A stretch of 64,000 nucleotides of DNA from Microdochium bolleyi (GCA_001566295.1 KQ964269.1:1-64000); one strand, 5' to 3'; counted from the stretch's first letter, positions 35,671-47,639 are shown. Notes: generated by a model not told the origin, from the letters alone. Program-made: numbers and translations.

Positions 35671-36699
35671 GGTGCCGTCGATGCTGCGTGGCTGGTCTGG
35701 TTCTCGCAGCGAGAGATATTGGTATGCAGAAGGGAAGTCGGAGGGTCCCGAACTGGGTGGTGATCACGGATCCAATGACAGCAGGGCGCATGGAAATAAA
35801 TCGATGCTGCTGCAGCGGCATGTGTCATAACAGCGGCGCCGATTGCGCAGTGGGGCCGCCCACGAGAATCCATCAGATCGGCTGTGCTCAGGGCTGGGCG
35901 AGCCCCGCCATCTCGTCATGACCCTGCGAGCTCAATCAAATCTTTTACCCCTCGCCCGGCTCGGGTCTATGTAGGCTGGCTGGCTTAGTCACCCATCAGC
36001 CCCGACGCATCATCGCCAGTGTTTCTAGGCTGGGATCGGAGCTCTCGAAAACCACCTCTGTGTACCTGACACTGACACCCAGCTGCCGAAGACTGGGACT
36101 TCAGGTTTCCTGTCATATCACACTTGTTCTTGCCAAAGTTGCCTGCAAGTTTGACCACGACGGCCATGGCCGACTTCGACCCGTGCTTAGCTCCTTTATC
36201 CTCACGCGGATGCTTCCGACCTCAGAGTTTGTTGCTGCTAGAATCTCTCCAGTCTCTGCAATCAGAAGCTCTTAATACTGCAGTGCGGAGCTGCCCTGCG
36301 AGCACACTCTTTCTACGAGCCCCACAGAACAGTCTTCGGGACCACTTGCCGATTGGTCAATCCTGTCCAGCCCCTGCACCCACGCGCCTGGCTGCAACTT
36401 CGAGCGCGGAGCCGCAGCTTCTCCATCAAAGCTTCATTTGTCCAACCACTTCCAGGTGCGCAGTCATTCATCCTTGAACATCAAGAACGACCTCAAGCAC
36501 TACGTAACACACGCCCAGCCACTCAGTCGACCCGAACCTCCGCATAAACGGGCATCCCGATCGTGCATATACCATTCCTCAGACGAGACACGTTTGCGCA
36601 CGTTTCCGCATCACGACCGTGATTGAGTCGCAAGGCCGGCACACCGTCGGCGCCTTCTCTCAACTCCTCCCGTCCACCGTCGCCATAGCAATCTTCAAG
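35671..36699. other. Divergent promoter region between his-3 and taf9
   Basis: About 1.03 kb shared by two divergent genes. It holds one near-match to a CPC-1 site at about 35986-35992 (minus strand). The half nearest taf9 is pyrimidine-rich. No other feature was seen. Confidence 0.5.
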
Positions 36700-37599
36700 A
36701 TGGCGACAACGGCCTCCCAGTCACAGCCGAATGGCATCTCGTCCTCATCAGGCTCGGCGCCATCACAATCGCAAAACGCGACACAAAACACATCCGCGAG
36801 CGCCGGCTCCACGACAGTACCGAACACACAAATATCCACAACAGCGGCGGGGGCGGCAGGCACATCAGCACATCCAGGCAACAGCGCCGGTGGTGGTCAG
36901 TCCGCTAATCCAACCGCGCAAGCCCCGCGGCCGCGCGACGCCCGCACCGTCGAGCTGCTCCTCACGTCGCAGGGCGTGACGAGCTTCGACAGCCGCGTGC
37001 CCTTGCTCCTGCTCGACTTCGCGTACCGGCACACGAGCAGCATCCTCAACGACGCGCTGCACATCTCGGGCGACCCGTACATCTCACACGCGGGCAGCAA
37101 GCCCTCCGCCTCACACGGGGCGGCCCCCAGCGCCCCGGCGGCAGGCGACGCCGCGGTGTCGACGAACGCGATCAACGTCGCCATCGCGTCACGGCAGGCG
37201 TATCAGTTCCGCGGCGGCAGCGGGGCAGGCGGCAGCGCGGGCGGTGCCGCGAGCAAGGAGTGGCTCGCCGAGCTTGCCAAGGAGCGGAACAAGGTCGCGC
37301 TTCAGAGGATACCAGCCAACGAGTGGGGCATCCGCCTGCCGCATGAGCGCTTCGTGCTCACGGGCATGGGCTGGCAGCTTAGAGACAAGTGGGAGGAGGC
37401 AGCTGCCGAGGATGAAGAGGATGACGACAGCTCCGATGATGACGAGGACGACCTTGGACCATCGGGGAGAACAGGTGAAGCCATGGAGGGTGTTGAAGGA
37501 GCCAAAGCTGACGGAGGCAAGACTGAGGAGGGTCTTGGCGACATGCTCGGCGATGAGCTTGACGTGGACGAGGATGAGGATATGGAGGGCATGGAGTGA
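36700..37599 (+). CDS. taf9: TFIID/SAGA subunit TAF9 (histone-fold)
   Basis: A single-exon gene of 299 residues. The first 85 residues are Ser/Gln/Thr/Ala-rich low complexity. From Arg-Pro-Arg-Asp-Ala-Arg the TAF9 histone fold begins: a first helix with Leu-Leu-Leu-Thr-Ser-Gln-Gly-Val, then Arg-Val-Pro-Leu-Leu-Leu-Leu-Asp-Phe-Ala-Tyr-Arg-His-Thr, and the third helix near Ala-Ile-Ala-Ser-Arg. The conserved Glu-Arg-Asn-Lys...Leu-Pro-His-Glu-Arg-Phe-Val-Leu-Thr-Gly block follows. An Asp/Glu-rich tail of about 70 residues closes it. TAF9 pairs with TAF6 in TFIID and SAGA. A Gly/Ala/Ser insertion lies inside the histone fold between helices 2 and 3, longer than in yeast. The ATG at 36700 is the first in frame. 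Confidence 0.93.
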   Translation: MATTASQSQPNGISSSSGSAPSQSQNATQNTSASAGSTTVPNTQISTTAAGAAGTSAHPGNSAGGGQSANPTAQAPRPRDARTVELLLTSQGVTSFDSRVPLLLLDFAYRHTSSILNDALHISGDPYISHAGSKPSASHGAAPSAPAAGDAAVSTNAINVAIASRQAYQFRGGSGAGGSAGGAASKEWLAELAKERNKVALQRIPANEWGIRLPHERFVLTGMGWQLRDKWEEAAAEDEEDDDSSDDDEDDLGPSGRTGEAMEGVEGAKADGGKTEEGLGDMLGDELDVDEDEDMEGME

Positions 37600-38231
37600 G
37601 TCTTTTGAGATCTGGAATCATGCCGCTGAGCTAGCTCAGGTATCGGCAAGCGCGAGCTTCAATTATTGGCTCTTCAGGTATGCAAAGTGGCCCTTTCGGA
37701 AGAGGACGCCATTGCGTTTCCCGGGCTTGCGAATCGTCTACTCGCACATCTAATGGCAGCATTTCAAGGTTGATGAAACATCACAGCAAGCAATAGATAT
37801 GTCCTTCTTTTGTCATTGACTTGTTTGTAAGGTAATATGTGTCTCTACGAGGCGGCATGTGGTGATGAAAGCACACTTATAGACCAAAGGCGAAATGCCC
37901 AACCGAACGGCATCACCATACAGACATCATTCGCCGCCGATCATCAATTCGGCAATTTGTGCGATTTCACATAGACCACATGTAAGAAATCCCATTATAT
38001 CTGTCCCCATAGAAACAATGCTGGTCTAATGAGTAATATGTAGTAAGACAAAACCCAAGTAACCCCCACAAACAGAAAACAAGGCGCCGTTGAAATGCCA
38101 ATGCTAAGTTGAGTCGTTGAGGGTGCCCGTCATATATACGCTGGGGAAATGTAATGATGATAATCGGTGTGTGCCATTATTCGAGGACTCCCCAATGCCT
38201 CCCCAGTCTCCCTCCACCATGACCTGGTCCG
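37600..38231. other. Convergent 3' region between taf9 and pah1
   Basis: A 632-bp AT-richer stretch where both genes end. No gene or repeat was recognised. Confidence 0.55.
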
Positions 38232-40577
38232 CTAAGCATCCTTCGTAATATCGAGGTTCTTGACGCCCGTAATGAGCTCGGCGTTGATGTCGGGACCTGG
38301 CGACAAGATCTTCCTAGACTTGGGTTTCGCAGGCGACTGCTTTGGCGTCCTCAGCAGGCCAGGCTGCTGTGTAACATCGGCTTCTTCGTCCTTGTCATCA
38401 TCTTCCTTACCAACGCCTTTGGTATCGATATCTTCGTCGTCCGGGCCTAGGTCTTCTTCCTCATCGTCCGCGTCCTCGTCATCATCCTCATCGTAATCTC
38501 CGGTGAGCATGCTGTCGCCCAAATCGCCTTCAGAACCTCGTGAGATGTAGCTTTCGCCCATCTCACCCACATCGTCGTCTTCGGCATCTTCTTCATCTTC
38601 ACCTTCCGTACTTTCTCCACTATCGCTCGCGGAGAAATCGTCCAGGTCCAGTGGTGTATCTCGCCAGTACTTAAAGTCCGTGTAATCCTCGCCCCCGCCC
38701 TTGACGAGCGTGCTGACGGGTGGGAAGTAGTGGTCCACAACTTCCGTGACGCTGACGTACGTGAGCCTCATCTTGTTGAGACTGAGGAGATCCAACGAGA
38801 CTTCGGCATTGGAATTGATGGTAAAGATGCGATTTCGGGGCACGTCAACTGTTCGGTATGATATCTGGTCGGTCAAACGATTGCCAAACCCAGCATAGAA
38901 ACAGTGGTTGACAGGCCCATACAGACTTTTGATGTCCCTGAGAGTTGCCATCTTGAAAACGTGGGGCTTTCTCAGGTAGAGCTCACGTCGTAGTGCGGCT
39001 ACAGTCCGGTCTGGGGAGAGGATAGTAGGACCTCTGGGCAGACGGTAGCCCTCTTGCACGATACCTGCAAGGTAGGTCCTCGTCGTGTCGGCCTGGCCTA
39101 CCGAACGACTGGTGAGATACATGATGTTGTACCCATTCGCCACAATGTCGCTGTAAAGCTTGGCCACGCCAGCATGCGTCCAGTCACGCCCAATTCTGTA
39201 GAGCACGTGCCCAAGGGCATCAGACTTGGTAATGGTACCATCGATATCGGAGATGACAACAGGGGTGTCGTGTCTCCAGAGGTACATGTTGGCCTGGCAG
39301 GTTGCCCGATTTACAGTGAAGCTCATGGTGTTCTCGCCTGGCTTGAGGTTCAAGTTCCGCAGTTGGTCGCTAGTCAAGCGCAGAGTCTTTGCGTAGTTTT
39401 TGTTCGGATTGCCAGCAGTTGGTGCAGTGCCTGGCGTGGTAGGCGGGGTTGTATCGCTGTTGTGGCCAGCATCAGACTCTGACCTGCGATGGGAGGGCCC
39501 ACGAGAAGACGACAGTGAATCGTCGCTTTGGTATCCCGGATCGGACACAGCATCCGCCGCAATAGTAGCTGCTGGACGGAGTCTAGCCATCGTCTTCTTC
39601 ATCGCTGCATCCTTTGCATCTTCGCTGCGGTAGATCCACAGGTTGCCCTCCTCGTCCATTCCAAACAGAGCTCCGATGTCGTAGTCACCCTCGAGCTTCT
39701 CGGACAGAATGTTGCGGGCTAGGATCTCGGCACGAATAGCATCCTCTTCACTGCTTTTATAGCCAGTCATGTCGAGCATCAGGTCGCCGGTACTTGTCAC
39801 GTGGCTGGGGATATTGACCGCGGAGAGCTCCTCCGCCAGAGCTTCAGCCCGGGCAAGCGCCTCCTTCTCATCGAGTGCAGGCGGGATCCTGGATGTCTGT
39901 GATTTGCCTGGGCTACTCGGCTCGTCGAGGTGGTCGTCAGGCGGCAGGCTGCTCGCCCTGTCGAGATCAGGATGAACTCGTGCTGAAGAAGGCAAGATAT
40001 TGTCGCTGTAATAAGTCTGGTTCGGGACGTTTCCGAGGGCGCGGGACGGTGGTCTACCGCCGCCGTAGTCCGGGTTCGTGGCTTGCTGCTGGGCAATGTT
40101 GGCAATCTCGTTCTCAAGACCCAGTGCATTTAGTCCTGGGCGGGCGACCGTGACGGTGGCGGACCGCGGTTTGCCCGTGGGCTCGCTATCGAGTCTCAAG
40201 AAGTCGGGCTCGGAGAATTCGACATTCTCTGGCGGGCGGGCGGGATCCAGAGGAGGACTGCTCTCGGGGGAGGCGAGGGGCGAGGTCTGGAGGCTTTGAG
40301 GTATTGTTTCCGTGGTCTCGAAGACGAAGAAAGCCTCGCCGCCCTCGCCGAGCTTCATGGCATACTCCTGCTTTTCGCCATTGACACAGAACTCGACTTT
40401 TTTCTCGTAGGGTCGCAGCAAGGAGAACTTGCCGAAGCGGACGTGGAAGGGGGAACAGGCGAGGGTGCCATCGTCGTGCTCGACGACAATGACGTCGATA
40501 GCTCCGCTAAGGGTGGCAGGGTTGATGGAGTTCCATGCTGTCGACACGGAGTCGCTGATGTTCCTGACGTACTGCAT
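38232..40577 (-). CDS. pah1: Lipin-type phosphatidate phosphatase (PAH1/Ned1)
   Basis: An intronless gene of 781 residues. The N-LIP domain is at 1-110 (Met-Gln-Tyr-Val-Arg...Gly-Ala-Ile-Asp-Val-Ile-Val-Val). A Ser/Pro-rich phospho-acceptor linker follows. The C-LIP catalytic domain has the HAD motif Asp444-Ile-Asp446-Gly-Thr448, and a Tyr-Trp-Arg-Asp-Thr-Pro-Leu-Asp-Leu-Asp-Asp segment resembles the WRDPLVDID region described for yeast Pah1. A long Asp/Glu-rich tail ends the protein. Lipins convert phosphatidic acid to diacylglycerol at the ER/nuclear membrane and set the balance between storage lipid and phospholipid. The ATG at 40577 is chosen because N-LIP starts there. Yeast Pah1 is controlled by phosphorylation and the Nem1/Spo7 phosphatase; those genes are not in the window. 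Confidence 0.95.
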   Translation of the reverse strand: MQYVRNISDSVSTAWNSINPATLSGAIDVIVVEHDDGTLACSPFHVRFGKFSLLRPYEKKVEFCVNGEKQEYAMKLGEGGEAFFVFETTETIPQSLQTSPLASPESSPPLDPARPPENVEFSEPDFLRLDSEPTGKPRSATVTVARPGLNALGLENEIANIAQQQATNPDYGGGRPPSRALGNVPNQTYYSDNILPSSARVHPDLDRASSLPPDDHLDEPSSPGKSQTSRIPPALDEKEALARAEALAEELSAVNIPSHVTSTGDLMLDMTGYKSSEEDAIRAEILARNILSEKLEGDYDIGALFGMDEEGNLWIYRSEDAKDAAMKKTMARLRPAATIAADAVSDPGYQSDDSLSSSRGPSHRRSESDAGHNSDTTPPTTPGTAPTAGNPNKNYAKTLRLTSDQLRNLNLKPGENTMSFTVNRATCQANMYLWRHDTPVVISDIDGTITKSDALGHVLYRIGRDWTHAGVAKLYSDIVANGYNIMYLTSRSVGQADTTRTYLAGIVQEGYRLPRGPTILSPDRTVAALRRELYLRKPHVFKMATLRDIKSLYGPVNHCFYAGFGNRLTDQISYRTVDVPRNRIFTINSNAEVSLDLLSLNKMRLTYVSVTEVVDHYFPPVSTLVKGGGEDYTDFKYWRDTPLDLDDFSASDSGESTEGEDEEDAEDDDVGEMGESYISRGSEGDLGDSMLTGDYDEDDDEDADDEEEDLGPDDEDIDTKGVGKEDDDKDEEADVTQQPGLLRTPKQSPAKPKSRKILSPGPDINAELITGVKNLDITKDA

Positions 40578-42429
40578 CCTCGCCGGGCAGGATGATCGAG
40601 GTCGGTGGGAACGATATGCGGCAGCCGAAGGAGTGCGGAGAGGACAGCGAAGGATGGTTGTGTGTGGGAGTTGGAAGAGATGTGAAGGAGGTTGCCGGTA
40701 CACCACGGGCGAGCATGTGGTCAGCAGCTACGCTGTTGGGGCGGCCGAAGAGCGAGCGTGGAGAATTGCAACTGATGAGGGACTGCGGCTGCAGGCCGGG
40801 GCCTCTGGCAGGCCTGGCTGCTTCTGCCCCCACCCTCTTGCTCCGGTATGGGTGGGCACTGGCAGCTTGGCAGCAGCACTTCTTTTCTCCCTGTCTCATC
40901 GATTTGATGCTTGCAACTGGCGACCATGCCTGGATACTTCATGCACAAGGACCTGCTCACAGAAGCGGCAGTGTCGAGTGCTTAGCTGGAATGCCATAGG
41001 CACGTCCTGTGTCTCTAACGGTGCAGTCCCCGGGTACCCGGGGCACTTGGGCGCGGGATTCCAGCATACCTTATACGGTACCCTGAACACAGCGAGAAGG
41101 AGAGCATGTCACGGCGTGTGGCTCAACAAAGCCGCATTGCTGGGGGCCCAGCGTATGGCCAGCGTATGCCTGCACAAGGCACCCCGGCCAGGCGGCAGCA
41201 CGATGGCTCGGCAGCAACCCTAGGCACCCGGAGCTATCACATGTGTCGAATCGGAGCGACTCGGGAATCTCGAGGGACGACGACAGGAAGAAAAAAAATC
41301 AACACGAGGCGCTGGAGGCTCGGCTGATGCGAACCGACTGGCTCTCGGTGTGTTCAGACCGCGGGTTCCACCAGCGCCCGGGCACGGGATGGACAGTCAC
41401 CAGCATGCTCGCCTAGCTGGCCAGTACAAGGCATGTGACAATTGCAGCTGCCACAGACATCTCATTTGATACTCGTCAAGATATACGGGGTCCTCGGCTC
41501 GCATGGCCGCACAGAGCTCTGCTCCGTAGGGTCCACCAAGACTTGCCGGGACTCGCTCGGCAGCTTTGACAACGTCGCCCAGCCCCAAGCTCAAGGCCAG
41601 GCAGAGGCGACCAGCGTCGTGAGAGGTGCCGCTAGCCTTGTTGTGCCAGCAGTAGGGACATAGGTATGATGGCAGTCTTGCAGGAAGGCTACTTAATGTA
41701 CTTGTAAACTTGACAATACAAGAGCGATCTTGTGTCGTCTGCTGCGAAGTGATGGCAAGAGAGCATGCCAACTTGATCCAAGTTATCCTGCAGGACTCGC
41801 CCGCGGCCTCTTGGGACGTCCAGATGGTGTTGCCAGAGGGACTTCGACGCATCGCGTGCAGGCGTGCGGGAGGGAATGCATGCTAGTTGGAGCTTAAGTT
41901 GCTGCTGTGCTAGGTGCAGCCCGGGTCGCCTCCCAGGCGCGCCGGTTCGACCTCGACTCGACTGAAAAGGTCGTTCGTCGTAGAGTCCTTATCTGCCGCC
42001 CATTGAGGAACCAGATGCACCACGAGGCGGGCGGCCCATCATCGCTGCGTTACTCAGGCAAGGAGCGTGTTTGCAGTGCGTGCTCGTGCGGCGTACAGCC
42101 CTCGTAGACCTGCTTTGCCCCATCTGACTCGCTCGACCAACCCCATCAAGTCAGCATCACAATCCTTGACAGGCCCCCCTCCCCACCCCGTCCACTCCCC
42201 CTTCACGCAGACTGGCTGGCGACTGGCTGCCCTCTTTCGCCCGTAGCATTTCCTTTTCGATCCCGGCAGTTGTTTTCGCCCATCCAGTCCAGCACCACCG
42301 CCCTGCCTGTCTCCAACGCCGCCGCCTTCCTCTCACCTCACCACTCATCCCGACCTCCCCGCCCGACGCCACGAGCCCGCTCGTCTCCTCGCCCCCGAGT
42401 CTCTCCTTGGGCGCCGTTCTCGTGCCGAC
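40578..42429. other. Divergent region between pah1 and the FN3 protein gene
   Basis: About 1.85 kb with two promoters. It includes a 16-bp GC-rich palindrome at 41028-41043 and a strongly CT-rich leader at 42170-42420. Frames such as 40429-41223 have no family resemblance. Confidence 0.5.
41028..41043. repeat. 16-bp perfect palindrome
   Basis: CCCCGGGTACCCGGGG is its own reverse complement; pairing ends at both borders. It sits about 450 bp upstream of pah1. Confidence 0.85.
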
Positions 42430-45400
42430 ATGTTATGGACGACTTCGTGGCTCCCGACGTCCGCCGCCTCCACAATCCTCGTCGTCTGTGCCATTCTCGC
42501 CTGGTCCTACGTCGATAGATCAAAGTCGCTCTACCTCAACACTCTTGCTGCCATCGCCTCCTTCGTCCTCTTCTGGACTCTCAACCCGGCACTCGCTGCC
42601 CAGGCTCCCGCGGCCGTCTATAGCCATTGCCTTGCTGCCGCCACCTTCCTCCGCCTCGATTTTTTGCTCGAATACCATGCCAACATGCTCATAACCGGCG
42701 CGGCCTTTGTTTGGTATGGCTACATCTACTCGCGCGATCACGAACACTCCCTGGCCTGCGCGAGCCGCTTAGTCCTGACGCGTCTGACTGACGGTGGTTC
42801 CTTCTAGGTTGGCTCACCGAGCTTGGCTGACTCTCTGGAAGCCCGTGCCCGAGCTCATCGGCGTCCTTGGGGTTGATGTTCCTGATGCCCCCGATGTGTC
42901 CCTTGCGGGCATACGTGCAGATGCCGCGACACTGAACTGGACACGCCCGAGGGCCAATAGGCCCGTCTCCAAGTTTCTGATCCAAGTCAATGGCGTCAAT
43001 GGTAAGCAGCAACACGTGGCGGGTCGCCAGAGCCCATGCAACAGCCCAAACATCTAATGCTATCTCTAGTGGGCGAGTCTGCGAACCTTGAAACGGCCAT
43101 CACCGTCACTGGGCTCAAGCCAAATCACTTCTACAATGTTCGGGTCATTGCTGTGGGATACAACAACTTCCAATGCGGCAGTCGCGTGATTCGCTTGCGC
43201 ACATTCACGCGAGATGGGCGTCCCGAGCTTGGAGACGGTCGCCTGCCGTCAAACTTCGTCCCAGAAGAGCAGCAGCCTGCTATCGCGCTAGATATGGTAG
43301 ACGACGACGGTGTCGCAAAAAACCCTGCAGCTGGTGTCGAAACTGCTGTAATACCCGAAAGCCCAGCTCAACCACCACGAGATGCCAGCTCCGGCGCTGC
43401 CGGCGCAATTGGTCGACGCAACACTCTGACACGGAAGCATTCACCTTCAACAGCGAGCATGGAGCAGTCCGTCCACGACGCACTCGAGAATGGTTCCACA
43501 ACATCCATGCAGGAACTCGGCGAAAAGTTCCAAGCCATTACGAGGGAGAGGGAGGAAACGCAGCTCCAGATCACCAAAGATGAGAAGGAAAACAAGGAAT
43601 TGATTGACGAGCTCACGGAGGAGAAGAAAGTCAAAAAGCGTGAGCTCAAAGATAAGGACGACATGACCGAAAAGTTGAAGAGAGAAGTAGGCTCAACCGA
43701 CAGGGCAATGCGGAGCGCCCAGCAAAGAAAGACCCAGAAAGAGAAGGTTTTACGAGAGCGCCAGAACGAGCGTAAGAAGCTCGAGGATGACATTGCGAAG
43801 TGGGAAAAAGACATGGCCTCGATGGCGAAACGTCAGGCCATGTTTGACAAGGACAAGATTGCTTTGCAAGAGAAGATTGATTCCCGTTCCGAAGAACTGC
43901 GTGCCGAGATCACAGCTCTGCAGGCCAGTCTTGCTCAGGACGAGCTGGACTTGAGAGAGAAGGGCAAAGAGCTCAAAGACGCCGAGGAACAGCGCAAGAA
44001 GCTGCCTGGTGGCGAGGAGAGCGAGGAATTCCGCGAAGACGATCGCCAAATGAGGCGTGCCTGGGAGTTGCGAGCCCGCGACTTGCAACGAAGGTTGTTT
44101 GCCAGCAACAAGAAGGTGCGCATGAGCGCGGACTATGGGAACGTGCTTAGGCAGCAACTCGCCACGGCTCAAAACTCTGGTCTCACCATGATGTACGACC
44201 GTCCAGGTGTTCCCGACTATGATTCAAGCGGCCTCCCAATGGGCCACGTTGATCCAGCCGCTCATCCGATGCACAACAGCCACAATGCCACTGCGAACAC
44301 CGTGGTGCCGTCTCCTACAGCAATCTACGCGCAAGCTGAGTTGCCATTCCACCAGTCCACTGCCAGCTTTGGCGGAGGATCGCGGGCACCTGCACTTCCG
44401 CCAGGCTTTGTGCAGGGGCCGCTGCTAGATGCGGCTTTCGATTTCTCTAACCCATTGGACGAGGAAGGCTTCCGCGCTCTTACGGCTGGAGCTCCACTCA
44501 GTCCTACCGCCCACTCCCTCCTCCCAGCTGGCATGCTGGATGACCTGCTCGATGACGACGACAATGACATATTCGAGGATGCCTCGTATAGCCCTCAACA
44601 GGCGCAGGCTTGGCCGCAGAGTGGTTCCCCAGACAACGATGCCCGGTCCCCAGCATCCTCACCACAGGCTACAAGCCTGATGTCAAGCCCTCAGGGGTCT
44701 TCTCATCACCTCCCCTTCCAACAGTTCGGGACCGACACGGGCGACCGGCAGTCGCTCAAGGGCTTTCGGGGCGATCATGGTGATCACTCCTCGCCAGGAC
44801 CTCCGGCAGCACAGCTCAACGGTCGCCGACCTTTGATGTCCTGGCTGCATCGTGCGCCGAAGCCAGGAGCGGATGAGCCCCCAGCTCTGGGGTCCTTGAA
44901 GCCGGCTCAGAGTCAATCATTCCCACGTCAGGGAGAAGGAGACGGGCCAGCCAACAAACGACGCATCAGTTTCTCTACGAGTTGGAGCATGTTCAACCGT
45001 AATTCCGTCGGACCAGACATTCTCGACTCTAGCCCTCGCGGTTTGATGCACTCGAGCCGCCACGGACTGGCATCCAATACGAACAGTGGTATCTTTGCGG
45101 ATCGTAATCCCAGTAGTCCAAGACCGGTGTCCATTGCCTCACAGGAGCTTGCGCGGCCATCTACTGAGAGTGGATCGATCTGGGGCCGACCTCTGCCCAG
45201 TCGCATCTGGCCGCAGGAAGACAGCTTCTGGTCGTCCAGAAATCCCTCGCGGCGGCCCTCTATCCATGGCTCCCCCTCGGCTTTGAAGACAACTCTTGCA
45301 GATGCCGACGATGAGATCCTGCTCGACGCGGAAATCCTTCATGCCTCACCAAGCCAAGTCGGAGTGATCGGATCCAGACCATCGGCTCAAAGCCTCAGTC

Positions 45401-46113
45401 AACGAAGCGTCAGCCAGCTAAGCCTCAGTCAGCGTCTGAACCCTGCTGCACCCAGTTTCATGGGAGCTTTCTTCAGGCCCCGGGGTGATAGGTCCGAGAA
45501 CGGCAAAGACGCGAAGGATTCCAAGGACAAGACCAAACACAAGGGCAAAGACAAGGATGCGGCCAAAGAGAAGAAGCTTCGGGAGTCTAACGCGTCCGCC
45601 TCAGATGCCTTCAGGCTTTCTGTTGATGACTCTCCATCAGACTCACGCCTCTCCCGCGACACTTTGTCTGTCAACACGCCATCAGTTCACGAATCACGCG
45701 AGTCTCTTAGTCTCGACCATTCCTACTCCAACACTCCTTCCGATGCTCTTAAGGAGCAAGACAACACATTCAAGAAGCTGCTCCGTAAGGGGAGCTCGTC
45801 TAAGTTTAGCCTTGCTTCTGTTGGGCGAGGGTTCACCACCAAGAAGGGACCTAGCAGCGTCAGCAACTCGGAAAAGAACACTCCAGTGGACCGTGCAAGC
45901 TTTGACGACACCGCTGACGAGCTAGCCGTACTTGGTCGCAATTATGAGAGCGCAAACAGCAGCCCACTAATTGGCGGGCCGAGCAAGAAAGACAAAGGTG
46001 GAGGCTGGGGCGCGCGGTTCACGATGAAGAAGAAGCCAGGCAAAGAGAAGGAGAGCCTAGATCTGGACCGAACTGAATCGGCCCCCATCTCGCCTGGCAG
46101 CGAGGACAAGTAA
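42430..46113 (+). CDS. Membrane protein with FN3 domain, coiled coil and disordered tail
   Basis: Three exons (42430-42713, 42808-43001, 43070-46113) give 1,173 residues. The first 105 residues contain three or four hydrophobic segments (about 12-28, 37-57, 85-104), so the protein is probably ER or endomembrane anchored. A fibronectin type III-like domain spans about 120-205, with Ala-Thr-Leu-Asn-Trp and a Gly-Leu-Lys-Pro-Asn-His-Phe-Tyr-Asn-Val-Arg-Val strand pair. A highly charged Glu/Lys coiled coil runs from about 305 to 520. The rest is Ser/Pro-rich and probably disordered, with many candidate phosphorylation sites and Lys-rich patches. I recognise it as a conserved but uncharacterised Pezizomycotina protein, usually called a fibronectin type III domain protein. 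No function can be assigned. Second intron phase and acceptor are clear. Confidence 0.85.
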
Positions 46114-46861
46114 GGGCTTCATGATGAAGTGGTACGACATACGTAGCCGCGTGCGGAGTAAGGCGCCGAGCATCGCTGATTCGGCCAGCGAACCACCAAC
46201 ACAATCGTCACCAGGATAAATCTAGCTAGCAATCAAAGCATCAATTTTAGCACCAAGTCATTGTATTTTTGTGAAATGTATGTGTCAGTTTTGAGGCTTT
46301 CTCACGAATGCTCATTCAGAGCGGGGATCGGCGGCAGTAAAGGGTCGTCCTGAAGCCGCAAGTCTGCTGCACTGCGGGTCAACAACGTGCTCGAACCGGA
46401 GCATCCTTGGTGTGCCGGTGCCGATCTTGACAGGACCCTTCAACAACAGCAGCCGGAATCTTGACCGCGACATCTCTGCCAGTTCGATACCGCTTGTGAC
46501 AAGCCAGCGCATCCTGTGCCACTGAAGCACAGTCTGTCTTTGATCGCGCCTCTTCCGAGCTCAGGAACGACGATTGGCACCCTGCCCCGGCCCCTCACGC
46601 TTCGAACCACTGTGGACATCACTGCATCCACGCGAGGGAACCGACACGAGGAAGACGAAGTCGACTACACACTGCGAAGCCCGAAAACATCGCACGAGAA
46701 GTTCCCGGGGCTCATTGACGAGCGACGTCTCCCTGCCTGATCGACCACACGAAATCTGGCGTGAATTCCCCCCAAATAAGCTCCAAGCTCTCCGCCTCGG
46801 CCAGGTGGAGGGAGCAGAAACACAAGGAGGACGGGCACCCCTCCCACCGGGAGGAGAGCAG
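46114..46861. other. Intergenic region upstream of cmc1
   Basis: About 0.75 kb. The frame upstream of the cmc1 ATG is open but has no in-frame ATG, so it is read as leader. Nothing else was recognised. Confidence 0.5.
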
Positions 46862-47639
46862 ATGGCCGCGATGGCCGCGCATACCCCCAACACAGATACT
46901 GGCCGCAGTGGCGACGAGAGCAGGAGTCGCAATGGCTCGGCATCCGCACCAACATCGACACCGCCGAGCGGCAGCGGCATGCCCTCGCGGAACCCGCTGC
47001 CGCTGTCGGCTAGCCAGGAGGCTTCGGTGCGCGAGGTGTTCAACAAGCGGGTGCGGGACCAGTGCGCGGATGAGATCAAAGGTGCGCATTTTTTCTCTTT
47101 GTCTCTGTCTTTCTGTGTCATCTGTTTCGCTGTCCTTCTGCGGCGGGCGGATGCCTCGGGCCTGGGGGGTTGTGTCCCGAGCATGCGTCACGCAATCTTT
47201 TCTTTCCTAATTTGCCGCCCAGGCTTTCATTTTCTTCCTCTGAAGCTTTGTATTCAAACACCAGCTAACCCGCCCGCTCTCCTTGTCCTCTTACACAGCC
47301 TTTGCCGACTGCGCCCGCGGCCGCACCTTCACGATCCCTTTTGCCTGCCGCGCCATGTCGAACATGATGAACTCGTGCATGGCCGCGCACGCGACGCCCG
47401 AGGAGCACGACCGCGCGCGGGAGGAGTGGTTCGCGCAGCGGATGGTGCGCGCGAGGGAGCGCGAGATGAAGGAGAAGCGCAAGATCGAGCAGGAGAAGTT
47501 CCACCGCGAGTGGTGGGGCCTGCCGGAGCAGGACCCGGAGAAGCTCAAGGCGCAGCTCGAGAAGATTGAGCAGCCGGAGAGGATCGGAGGGAAGGTGGTG
47601 AGGAAGAGGACGGGGGATGGGTCATCAGAGAGTAGGTGA
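46862..47639 (+). CDS. cmc1: Mitochondrial COX assembly protein CMC1 (twin CX9C)
   Basis: Two exons (46862-47081 and 47299-47639) give 186 residues. Two CX9C motifs are present: Cys-Ala-Asp-Glu-Ile-Lys-Ala-Phe-Ala-Asp-Cys and Cys-Arg-Ala-Met-Ser-Asn-Met-Met-Asn-Ser-Cys. They are separated by the Cmc1-typical Ala-Arg-Gly-Arg-Thr-Phe-Thr-Ile-Pro-Phe-Ala. Such proteins fold in the intermembrane space through Mia40 and assist copper delivery to cytochrome c oxidase. The 217-bp intron falls inside the first CX9C motif. The N-terminal 50 residues are Ser/Thr/Pro-rich; the tail is charged and helical. An ATG three codons later is an equally good start. Confidence 0.92.

Noticed and set aside
35986..35992. 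CPC-1/Gcn4 site upstream of his-3
   Set aside because: TGACTAA differs by one base from TGACTCA. Noted in the gene entry as plausible but not called as a regulatory feature.
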